From positions 620,001-684,000 of the forward strand of contig JADNRY010000005.1 of NCBI GenBank assembly GCA_015501585.1: DNA of 64,000 nucleotides, read 5' to 3'. Positions within the stretch are counted from its first letter, which is position 1, and each line of letters opens with the position of its first letter. The translations under genes were made by a program, and so were the position numbers. This document shows positions 20,173 to 30,902 of this stretch, one piece after another. The notes beneath the pieces were generated by a model. It searched no databases. It was given only the letters and a program-made list of their open reading frames with translations, and was not told the DNA's origin. This DNA is from Rhodocollybia butyracea. Lineage: Eukaryota; Basidiomycota; Agaricomycetes; Agaricales; Omphalotaceae.

Positions 20173-22751
20173 CTAGTTCACCAGGGAAAGAACGATAGCA
20201 GTCCTAGAGGGAATATATACCTGCACATACTGTCTTGAGTCTCCGGAGTATGATACAGGGCTGGTGTCCCTAGAACTCACCTGCAGAAAGTTCTTTCTTT
20301 GGTTCCATTCCAATGGAGTAGTAAAGTATTTTCCCCCCGAGGTGACATTATTGAAACCCCCGAAGCGTGATTCGTCAGTACTGAGAACGACGGTATATTC
20401 ACCCGCCGTTTCAACACCGACACGGTAATCGGTGAAACTTTCGGTGGGGTGGAAATTGAAGACAAATAACACGCCGGCGCGTTCGAATACCAAGACTTTA
20501 TCGACCTCATGCTTGAGGGAAACGTACGCCTAGGATAATTATGTGGGACGAAGAAGTGATGATAACAATCAAAAAATTACCTGAGGAGCGGATAGCCATC
20601 CTTTTTGTCCTTCGAGCTGGTTCATGGCAGCATCAAACTCGTTGAGATATTTGTAGCGGAGAAGAGGGTCATCTACAACATTCCATTGCCGACGAGCATA
20701 GTGGAAGGAGTTGTTGTTGCCAGCACGCGGAAAGTCGAGCCACTACGAGAAGTATCAGTAATAGTTCAAAGATATTGAGCCAGTATCGTCTACCTCAGGA
20801 TGTCCAAACTCATTTCCTTCAAAGTTCAAGTATCCCTCTCCACCGAGAGAGTGAGTAAGTAGACTACGCCAACTCTTAACAAGAGATTCTGCAACAAATT
20901 AGAGCTGTTGAACGTACCGAATCATCTTGTGAAGAGCCAATCCACGAGAAATTACTGGCGTCATCTCTGTAAAGTCAGACATGTTCGTGTCTGCAGATAA
21001 ACGCGTCAGTGACATGTTGGAAGTCAAAAAACTTTGCTTACACATCTCCTTATCCATCAACCAAAAAGCGATGGTCTTGTCTCCCACTAAAGCCTGGTCA
21101 TGACTTTCGCAGTACGCAATACTCTTCTCGCCGTGTCGCCTGTTGGTGAGCGTATGTACAATATTTCCTAGTTCCCACTCGCCGTCGGATTTGTGCTTGA
21201 GCAATTTGATCCACATATCAGGGACGGCCATTGAGAGACGGTAGTCGAACCCAACACCTCCCTTATCTGAAGATACACATAGCAAGGGCATGCCGGATAC
21301 ATCTTCAGCGATCGTAATGACAGCCGGGAACAATGTATGCATCGCGTCGTTTGCCTATAGACCTTCAGAAGGGCAAAGAGATCAATTGGATGGAGGAACC
21401 TCACCAGCATAAGGTACACGATCGCCTCCAAATCCGCTGAATCTCCAAAGTACTCATGATAGCCTCCGGAAAAGCCCGTACCAATACCGTGGTGCTTGTA
21501 CATCATACTCGTCACTCCATCGAATCTAGAAAACAGCTCAACCTCCGGTGACCTTTGTGATGGAGCATAACACGAACCTGAAGCCATCAAACTGGTACTC
21601 TTCCACCCAGAAACGCAGATTGCTCATCAAAAACCTCAGAACTTCATGCGAGCCGTAGTTGAAGAGTCTACTATCCCACAATTCGTGGCGGCCTTTAGCT
21701 CCTTCGTGGAAGTAGAGATGGTCGGAACCATCAAACTCGTTCAGTCCGTCAAGAACATTCTTGCATGCATGGGAGTGAACAATGTCAAGAAGGACTGTAA
21801 CACCCATTCCATGTGCTGTATCGATCAACTCTTTGAGATCCTCTGGGGATCCGTACCTGGAGCTAGCGGCAAAAAAGCTGGTGACTTGGTAACCGAAGGC
21901 TAGAGAAATGGACGGGTAAGAAACTGGATGTATGGGTCGTAGAGCGATTCTTACATGCATAGTAAGCGTGCTCCATGACGGCCATTAACTGGATAATGTT
22001 GTATCCTAGCTTTTTGATACGAGGAAGGATGTTTTGGGTAAACTCTTTGTATGTCCCGACGCGGCCTTCAGAGGTCGAAATGCCGACGTGTGCTTCGTAG
22101 ATCTTGGCGTCTTTGGGCTTCGGAGGACGGCTATTCTTGAACTTGTATCTTTGGTTCTCTGGAGGGTTCCAGAAACGCGCATCATAAACAGGAGAAACGT
22201 TCAGGTCTTGAGTAACGCGTTTGATCCAAGCTGGTAAGCGCTCGATGCGTTCGCCAGATGGAGTTACCATAGAAATCTATGTGACCAGGTTGCTTGATGT
22301 AGATTGGATATTGGCAAAAAGGTCAACGAACCTTAATTTTGGAGTCGTGTTGGATAGCACATTCTCCGTTTGCAGTTGGAAGGAGGGTTATTTCCCAAAC
22401 TCCAAAATCATTTTTCTTCATCGGATGGCTTGTTCTGCTCCATTGGTCTTGAAAGTTTTGTCAAAACGCGGGTACGCGACGAAAATTGACCAACGTACTG
22501 AATTCTCCGATGAGATAAGCCTCTCTGGCGTTCGGGGCCCATTCTCGATAGACAATTTCACCTTTTGTTCCAACGTTTAGGCCGAAATTGAGATAGCCCT
22601 TGGTAAAATTTTCGTATCCTCCTTCATGCTCGTCGATGGTGTCTTTCCACTGCCTGAACAACTCGTAGCGTTTAACAATATGTGGAACCTCAGGTTCAAG
22701 ATATCCATCGATATCAATCACGACCTTGGGGTCAAGGGATTTTGTAGGCAT
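20173..22751 (-). CDS. GLC3: 1,4-alpha-glucan (glycogen) branching enzyme
   Basis: Makes alpha-1,6 branches in glycogen; GH13 family, cytosolic. It has many short introns. The N-terminal CBM48-like module has GYLNFGLNV and [17 protein letters not shown], and EFNQWS spans an intron. The catalytic barrel has [34 protein letters not shown], the nucleophile Asp in [11 protein letters not shown] (near 21,530, split by an intron), the acid Glu in ITIAEDVSG (near 21,300) and [11 protein letters not shown] (near 21,090). The C-terminal beta domain has [14 protein letters not shown] and ends at the TAG at 20173. I chose the ATG at 22751 (MPTKSLDPK) because family members start near there; an in-frame ATG at 22814 would add 21 residues. 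Confidence 0.9.
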
Positions 22752-22900
22752 GATGGTGGTGCAGAAAGAACCTGGAGATAACCAACTGGCTTCGCGTTTA
22801 GATGATGACATCATTATTACCGCCGACCTCAATCCGACTTCGTCTTTTGCTCTCTGTCAATCTAGTCTACATTGTATTATAATTTTATTCTCGTGACACT

Positions 22901-24314
22901 CTATGAAAAACGCGTTGGAATATTTGGTCTTGAAATTGTTGACATGAAGGATTTCCTGTAACACGAATTAGCATAAATGCTACAGTAGTCCTGGTTTATA
23001 CTTGCCTGTTAAGTACTAGACCCTTGAGTGCGCGTATTTCCTTCTTCAACTCGTCGGCGGGTTCCGCCGTTAATGGCGAAGCGATCCCAGGTATTGATGG
23101 TGGACGATAAGGTGTGTAAATATTAGAGCTGATATAGCCTGTAAATTCAGACATGGATTGAAGCGTGGGTTGATAGGGACTGGAAGCCGGACTTTTATAA
23201 GTAGAAGCGGTGTCAGATAAAGAGTCTAAAGACGTGACGAAAGGGGTCGATTCAATTGGTTCGGGACGAACATACGACCAGCAAACAGGTGCGGACGAGC
23301 CCTCAGGCGAGTCTTGAGAGATCAAACCTTCGAACGCGGGACTATTGGACAGAGTGTCCCATAGAGCATGCTAAGTGAAATTGGAAGTAAGTATTGGTGC
23401 AGATAAGCACGAGTCATATCACGCACTTCAAACGTGATTCCTTCGTCGGTAACGAGCCAAGGGATACGACTTTCCAGAACCTGGAAAAGCTCCTCTGTCC
23501 GTGGATTACCATCCGCGCAATCCGGGAGTCTCCGGAAGTCTTCCCATCCACATCGAAGAAGAGTAAGGTGTGGAAGTTTGGAGAGCTCCAATTTCTGTAT
23601 TTCAGCCTCCTTCAATACATCCAGTAAGCTATGACAGCCTGAGAATGCAAAAGGTTCTTTGTGCGGATTTGGGCGCGGTAGCGGCGCAAAACATTCTACT
23701 TGAGTCTCCTTGAGGGACTTTAAGGACTCGTTGAGTTTACTTAGAAGGGAAACTTGGTGGAGTTTTAATGACTTTCGCGCTTCTGCGGTCCGCAAGATGC
23801 GAGGAAGTAAGATTCGCTGTGGATACATAACTGTCAACATGAGTTCGAACAAATTTTTTGAAAGGACGCACATGATACACGAGCAACAGAGCGGCGGAAC
23901 CTCCAGTTACCCATACAAAGAGTCTGGCCAGTCCAATGAGCAAAGTGAATAGTCCTGAAGGCGGAGGCTGTGGATATGTCCTAGGCGGAACCCTAGGTAA
24001 TTGAGGAGGCTACACGAATTAAAAATGAAAGTAAATACGACTGTAGATCAATAACACACCAACTCCCTTAGCAGAAGTTCAATTTCACTCTCATTTAAGC
24101 CCTTTTCCAGCAGAAATCTACGCTTTGCGAATAAGTCTTGGTTCTGGATTTGAGGAGAATTCAGAAATATTCGCGCGCGCGATATAAGTTCGGATCTGGC
24201 ACCTCCTTCTCCGGATTGCGCAGGTGGTTCAGAAAGGTTGCTCGGAGAGTTCTGTGCAACCTCAGAAGTCTCTTTTTGTGTAGCACTCGAAGTCTGGAGA
24301 TCTTCTTCGGCCAT
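22901..24314 (-). CDS. PEX14: Peroxisomal membrane docking protein Pex14
   Basis: Pex14 docks the import receptors Pex5 and Pex7 at the peroxisome. The N-terminal helical domain that binds receptor WxxxF motifs is clear: RARIFLNSPQIQNQD, FAKRRFLLEKGLNESEIE. A hydrophobic segment (LIGLARLFVWVTGG, AALLLVYHV) follows a proline-rich linker, then a coiled region with KSLKELQRR-like text, and a Ser/Pro-rich tail with IRALKGLVLNR. The last intron appears to start with GC (AACAG then GCAAGT) and end at TTACAG, giving the final exon KSFMSTISRPN and a stop at 22901. Without that splice the protein would end at 22996. It diverges from the peptidase gene by 98 bp. Confidence 0.88.
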
Positions 24315-24412
24315 GGTGGATTTAAGGTCAAGAAGGTTAACCGGCTCGGGCCGTAACGTTGCCGAAAACTATCAGGTCAAGTTTACTCATCTCTATTTTC
24401 ACAACCGTTCTC
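24315..24412. promoter_or_regulatory. Shared divergent promoter, PEX14 / M24 peptidase
   Basis: Only 98 bp separate the two start codons, so the promoters overlap. No TATA box is seen. Confidence 0.5.
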
Positions 24413-25950
24413 ATGATGAGCTGCTGGACAAGGTTTTCACTGCTGGTATACGTATTCTCTTTGGTTGCCTGGGCGTATCAGGATGGTCCCTATACTTACA
24501 GGCCATTACCACCCCTCCGAGAACAGGCTCGGATTCAAGATGGCTGGCTCAAGGAAAGACTCTCACGAATCCCTTCTCTTCTCAAAAAACACGAGGTCGA
24601 TTTTTGGCTGGTAAGCCTAACAAGAGATTTATTTCCCCCTCTTAATAGCATGTAGATGAGCCAAAGGGAGCACGCTGAAGATACTATCTGGTGGTCGATC
24701 AAGAATGCTACCGATTATGATGCACATAGGCGTACAGTTCTTCTGTTCCACACCAATGAGTCCTCTCTTAGAGGCCATCCTAATCCTCTGAAATGGGTCG
24801 ACAACACAGGACAAGTGTGGAACGAGCTGGTTCAGGTGCTCGAAGATTTTGAACCCCGTTATTTTCATATCGCCATCAACATCGACGAGGATATTGCATT
24901 TGGCGGGGGTCTACATGTAGGGGAGCTTCACGCCATGATGCCATCCCTTGGACCATGGGCACACAGAATTAAAAACATACCCATGTTAGGGATTGAATAT
25001 GTATCTACCAAAGTTGATGGTCAACTTGAATACTATCGCCAAATGCAAGATATCGTCTGGATGATGATGAAAGAGGGGTTCTCTCATACTATCATTCATC
25101 CAGGTGTAACGACAACCGAGGTGTGTACTTCTCGGTGTTGGCACATTTGCATGTGAACGTAACGCCACAGGACTTGGGCTGGTTTTTCCGGGAAAAAATG
25201 CTTCTACTGAATGTAACCACCTGGAATCATCCTCGCATCTCTGTTCTGACTGAGGAAAGTTTTCCTGGTTGGAGCGGTACTGAAGATGTGATCCAGCAGG
25301 GTGACCTGTTACATATCGATTGGGGTATAACGGCCATGGGGCTGAATACAGATACTCAACATATGGCATATGTCCTTCGCGATGGGGAAACAGAAGCTCC
25401 TGAAAGTTTGAAACAAGGTTTGGCGAAAGCTAATCGGATGCAGGACATACACCTTGAAACAATGAGAGCGGGGATGACTGGGAACGAAGTGCTTGAGAAA
25501 TGCCTTGCTCAAATGCAGATCGAAGATATTGAGGGCCAAATTTACTCACATCCTATTGGCGACTGGGGTGCGCACTTTATCTTATTCCTGGCCTTTACTT
25601 AGTTTGCTTTTCTGACCAGGTCATGATGCGGGGGCCGTTATTGGTACGTTTCTCACATCCGCGCGATCAGGGGACTGAACGCTGTACAAGGTTTTACAAA
25701 CATGCCTACGCACGTCCCGGTACTTGGAGAGCTGACCATCTTACCAAATACATACTACAGCATAGAGTTGTATGCGTACCATTTTGTTCCTGAGCGCAAT
25801 GAAACGATCAGGTTCCGTATCGAGGAGAATGTTTACTGGGACAGAGAGGTTGGGAGGTGGACCTTTGTGAAAGGTCGCCAGGAGAATTTTTATTTAGTTG
25901 GCAATCCAAAGGAGACTTTGCTCAAAGTACAAAAAGAAGAATATCTGTAG
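24413..25950 (+). CDS. Secreted M24-family metallopeptidase (Xaa-Pro aminopeptidase-like)
   Basis: Five exons: 24413-24610, 24656-25120, 25171-25567, 25620-25643 and 25691-25950, giving 447 residues. A hydrophobic signal peptide (FSLLVYVFSLVAWA) follows the MMSCWTR start. The pita-bread fold carries the metal ligands: Asp in HIDWG, Asp in NTDTQH, His in GHDAGAV, Glu in YSIELYAYHF and Glu in FRIEENVY. The first ATG pair at 24413 is used because it gives the signal peptide. Exon 4 has only 24 nt and encodes the His ligand. Substrate inferred from family only: X-Pro or related peptides outside the cell or in the secretory path. Confidence 0.85.
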
Positions 25951-26006
25951 GTATGAAGACTGTTTATGATTAGCGACAGTATTCAGTAAGTACACGCATA
26001 TGCTCA

Positions 26007-28267
26007 TTATGCTTGTGTGTCCACAACATCTACTTTATAGTCTCCCCATTTGACTTTACGAAACTTCCACCAATGAGCGGTGGCCGAATATGGCCACGCA
26101 GTGGACACTTTGCCATCTTTTCCTGTGCGGTAGTACGAGGCACAGTTGACGAAAACAGAGTGCCTGATATCTGCCTGAAGCTTGACATTGTACTTGTCGG
26201 TAGCTTCACCCGTAACGTCGATAGAGTGCACTTGGTCCGGGTGCTTGAGAATTGGGGTTATGACTTTCAAAATATACTCGATCTGGGATACGGATTAGGA
26301 ACGCCAAAGAGAAGATGAGGCAAGTGACCTGATTTTCTTCCGTATAGACTACGGATGAGTGTCCCGTCGTTGCGTTTGGGCCTATTCACCGAAAAGAAAT
26401 TGGTTTCTCGAAGACAGCGGGATTTGTATACTAACCTCCAAGCATGAAGAAGTTTGGGAACTGAGACAGCTTGAATCATCGTATTCTGTAACACACAACG
26501 AGGGGACATACTCCAGGCACGACTGTAGCCATATACGCTGCAGGACCACTTTTGGAGTCGTAGTATTCTTGGATAGTACTTTGAGTGCCCTTCACATGCA
26601 CTGGGAATCGGTCCTGTTTGTCCAAAGAAATAATAAATAACGGTCCATGGACTAAAAGGAAATGCAGCACCATAACGAAACCCGTCGCACAGATAATGAC
26701 ATCGAAAGGCAAGTTTTTACCTATATGCTGCTTTAAATTCGTGCGAAATTCATGTTGAGATCGAAATAAATACCAGTTTTGGTAATAATTCCATCTTCAG
26801 TAATAGACTCAACACCGTCCCAATTCAACGAAACGTTTGGCTGGTGTAAACTAGCGAGATAGTTTGTATCAAAAATGACTCGTTTGCACCCCATAGCTGT
26901 CGGAGCACGAGTAAGTTACAAAACGGGAAAACCATGATCAGCCTCACTATAGTTGGGAATCAACTCTTTCGCGTACTTCTTTGGCGCATTATATTTGATG
27001 TAAAGTTTTGCGATCTACCAAGCTCTTACCGTCATTCAGTGTACAGTGGTTAAAGAACAGACGTACTAGGGTGAACAAGTAACGGGTCAGGGCGGACTTG
27101 AAGACGATGAAATAGAAAAGTTCTGTCTGATAAACTGCTATCAGTGAATTACAGATCATCACAGCGCAGGCGAACCTTGAAGAACTGGCTTGCACGGTAA
27201 ATTCGCATCCAGAAAGGGAAGTGCTTAAATAGCCAAGTTTCCAGCTTGTTATATGGAGTGCGAAGCTTAAATATGGATAAATGAGGTTTTTTACCAAAGA
27301 GAAAAAGTGAGATTGTCCTCACGGGCCATAGGAACCAATTCGGAGTCCTGCAGAAATTTACGACTTCGAGGGATGGGTCCTGCGATATGACGGGTACAAA
27401 TTGAGTTCTGTGATTCTTTTATCTGCATATTGGATCCAGGAAGAATATAAACAACGCACGCTGAAGCACCATTCCCAATAACTGCGACTCGTTTGCCAGA
27501 TAGTTTTACTTCATGATTCCATGCTGCAGAATGGAAGATGTTTCCTTTAAATGAACTTATGCCACTTATTTCAGGTAGCTTTGTAACCTCTAGAATTCCC
27601 ACCGCGGATATGACAATTCTCGCCGTAGATTTCTTCTCTTCTTTGGATAGCAGGTCTTTGGTGATAATTTCATAGTACCGAGTCTTCGAATTCCATTCGA
27701 CAGATGTTACGAGCGTGTTGAACTGAACGTGGGAATAGATATGATACTTGGTAGCCAAATCCTTCCAGTACTGGTATATTTGAGGCTGGTACGGATGACT
27801 AGTAGGCCAATCGGCCTTCAGGTCTGATGAAAGGGAGTAGAAGTGGCAAGAGATATCGCTGGCACAACCCTACACCATTGTAAGTCTTGTAAAGAGAAGC
27901 AAGCAAGCAAGCACGAACTGGGTACGTATTAGCCTATTTTCGAAGAAAAATGTCAATCAACAGGTTATGACTCTAGAGGTGGTTATAGCCACACCCTCCA
28001 TGTCCCCCCAACATCATCGCCTTTTTCGTAGATCTATAATCATGATACTTGCGAGTAAGGAGAGCTGTGGAAATCTATCTTAGATGAAATCGACTGACAA
28101 CAATGTCGTCGGACCCGGGAAACTTGCGCTTGAGAGCGATACCGAACGAAATCCCGCCGATTCTATCAACATCATGAGACGACGGAATTCGAAGAAGAGT
28201 GACCTTACCCTGCACCAATAACTGCTATCCTCGTATGTTGACTATTCGAATCGTTATGAGAGTCCAT
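26007..28267 (-). CDS. Baeyer-Villiger-type flavin-containing monooxygenase
   Basis: FAD/NADPH enzyme inserting one oxygen, usually turning ketones into esters; the substrate is unknown. Start MDSHNDSNSQH at 28267. The FAD site is AVIGAG-IGGISFG across an intron. Then come YEKGDDVGGTWR, a 15-nt exon (27919-27933) adding ANTYP, and GCASDISCHFYSLS. The family fingerprint F-x-G-x3-H-x3-W is present as FKGNIFHSAAW, followed by the NADPH loop VIGNGASA, the motif IICATGFD across an intron, and PNFFMLGGPNATTGHSS in the last third. About ten or more exons are needed. The neighbours (peptidase, MAK16) do not suggest a metabolic cluster. Confidence 0.82.
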
Positions 28268-29435
28268 ATCGAATACGGGGACCCTTGTACCGGGGCGAAT
28301 GGTTATGGTAGAAATTATTTGCCGAATACCACTCAGATCATTTTGATGGGGGGCTTTCCGATCAGCGACTGTTGGAGTTCCGATCAACGGCTGTGCTTAG
28401 TAGGACAGCGTCGGCATTTGTCGGCACGAGAGATGATGTCCCAGCCGGGCCGGAGATTTGGTTCCATCGAATTGGTTGCTTTGACATCTCTCAGTATTAA
28501 ACATTTTCCTTACTTACTTATTCGCCTTAAAACAACAACAATGATGTACTCTTTACTTGATGATTTAGGCCAACTAGCTTATCCAGTAAACCTCATGATG
28601 TGAGGCACATCGAGTGCATGATTTGAATAGTTTTCGATCTGAAGATCTGAAATTGAAAAACGCAAGAAAAACGCAAAGTATTGGGCACTAGGGTAGCATG
28701 CGATGAAGGATGGCTATAGGAACCTATGGTCTGTGGGAGGTTGTCTTCATAGAATAAATGTTGAATCTTTTTGCATGGGGTAGAGTCCATTGTGCTGAAC
28801 AGTGCTGCGCATGTGGGATAGTAAGCTTTACATAGACGATGCGTCCAAGACGTTTGCTTCCTCGCTAGAGCGCCCGGTCAGTGAGCGGTCCTATCCTAAA
28901 TCGTTCCAAACTTGACTCGTCCGCGTTTTGAGTTATCAGCGTAGAAAAGTCGCTTGCAGGTCGCTCAGGCCTCAGGTGGGACATCCTCGATAGAATAGAT
29001 CACCTATCTGTGACTCGATGAGAAGTAAACACTATGTTGCTGGTCGAACATTGAACATTGAGCGCAACGGCGGCAGACCTCAGCATCACCAGCTTTCTCC
29101 GTGATGATATATTCGAACCCAACTTGGCAAGTGCTGTCAGAGTTCCACGCGAGCTTTAGAGGTGGCGAGGTGTTTTGGGAATGACCTCGGTCCTCGGCTC
29201 AACGCCGTTACTCGAGGCGAAGGATCTCGTTGAAAGTGTCTTCATGGATCTTGGTCATACATTCGGAGTCCAATCGTTTTTGCGGCTTGCTTAAGAGCTT
29301 CCGAATGAAAGGTATTCTGCGAGAGAGAGGCGCTTATCAAGTCGGCGCTTATTTACAAAATTTTCACAGCCACCGTGTGTTTCTGTTCCTACCTACCTTT
29401 CTTCGAGACGGACCACTCGCCTTCTCATAGTCGCA
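28268..29435. other. Intergenic 1.2 kb, no gene seen
   Basis: Lies between the monooxygenase start and the MAK16 start, both promoters facing it. Short open frames lack similarity to anything I know. Confidence 0.5.
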
Positions 29436-30741
29436 ATGCAGAGTGACGATGTTATATGGTCTGTAATCAATCACCAGTTCTGCTCCTATAAAGTCAAGTA
29501 AGCTTCATATTTCCCTTTCCCCTTATTATTTATTCACGGTGTGTAGGACAACTACTCAGAATTTCTGTCGCAATGAATACAATGTAACTGGTCTTTGCAA
29601 TCGCCAGTCATGTCCGCTGGCGAACTCTCGATATGCGACAATCAGAGAACACGAAGGTATCTCGCATTTCTTGCTACATAGACCGAAGATTCTTCAACAA
29701 TGAGCAGGTGTCTTATATTTGTACGTGAAAACCATCGAACGGGCACATTCACCTGCACGGATGTGGGAGAAGATAAAGCTGTCAAATAGTTACTCAAAGG
29801 CTTTGGAACAGGTGCGATTCAGAGTAGTTCACGAACGTACGCTTTTACTCATTTTTTTTTCTTTACCAGATTGACAATGAATTAATACACTGGCCAAATT
29901 TCATGATCCACAAATGCAAGCAGCGAGTTACCAAGATCACACAATACCTAATCAAGATGCGTCGCCTTCAGCTGCGACAAGAGTGTGTTACTCATTACTT
30001 TCCGTTTTCATGTGTTCTCAAAGCATAACCTTCTAGACCAAAACTTGTCGGGGTGAAGAAGAAACAAGACCGAAGAGAGGCAGTACGAGAACGCAAGGCT
30101 CTTTCCGCCGCACATCTCGAAAAATCGATTGAAAAAGAACTAATCGAGCGACTAAAATCAAAAGCTTATGGCGATGCGCCTCTCAACGTTAACGAGAGCG
30201 TGTGGCAAGCATTCTTGGATCGTGAAAAGGGAGACAAGGGCAAGGGCATAGCCAACGAACTTGAGATGGAGGATGACGAGACTGACGAGGAACTCGAGGA
30301 AGAATTGGAGGAAGAAATGGATGACGAATGGGGCTCAAGGGAGTTTGTGAGCGATATAAGCGGGGATGAAGATGAAGATGATGAGAGTCTAGGTGATCTA
30401 GAAGATATTGCGGTAAGCTTCTTGCCATTTTTCATGATGCTGGAGCTAAGATGATATATAGGACGGCTTCTCGGAGGGCATAGACGATGATGAAGAGGGT
30501 GCAGATGGTGATTCGGATGCAGAAAACTTGGGACCCAAGCCCTCAACACTTGGAAAGAGGAAAGCGCCAGAACCCAAACTTCCCAAGAAACGGCAGGAGA
30601 AACGGCCGAAAAGTAAGTTGATTTCTTGCTCTTCCAATCAATCGATGCTAATCCGACCGTACAGGAGGACCAAGGGTGGAAGTGGAATACGAGAAAGAGG
30701 TCGAAAACGAAACTGTAGCACTTTCACTGGCCAATTGGTAG
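29436..30741 (+). CDS. MAK16: Ribosome biogenesis protein Mak16
   Basis: Nucleolar factor for 60S subunit assembly. Seven exons: 29436-29497, 29547-29656, 29708-29811, 29870-29982, 30037-30412, 30462-30612 and 30665-30741, giving 330 residues. The N-terminus [19 protein letters not shown] and the cysteines in [20 protein letters not shown] are the highly conserved Mak16 zinc-binding part. It continues with [20 protein letters not shown] and [12 protein letters not shown]. The C-terminal third is acidic (long Glu/Asp runs near 30,270-30,500), then basic ([15 protein letters not shown]), as expected for a nucleolar protein. Confidence 0.93.
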
Positions 30742-30902
30742 TTTTATTTTTTCTGCCTTATAATCCATCTGGTGTTTATATAAGCGGGCTCATATCGTCA
30801 AATGTCACATAAGGAACATGGAAGTAAGTAATAGAGATATTGACTCCGTCCAGTGGGTTAAAGTAAAGAAAGCTGCGAAGTAGAACAAGTACTCTGGTTA
30901 CA

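Noticed and set aside
30166..30549. Minus-strand Ser-rich frame opposite MAK16
   Set aside because: It is the antisense shadow of the acidic Asp/Glu codons of MAK16.
26007..30741. Secondary-metabolite cluster around the monooxygenase
   Set aside because: Neighbours are a peptidase and ribosome/trafficking genes; no synthase, transporter or P450 is present.
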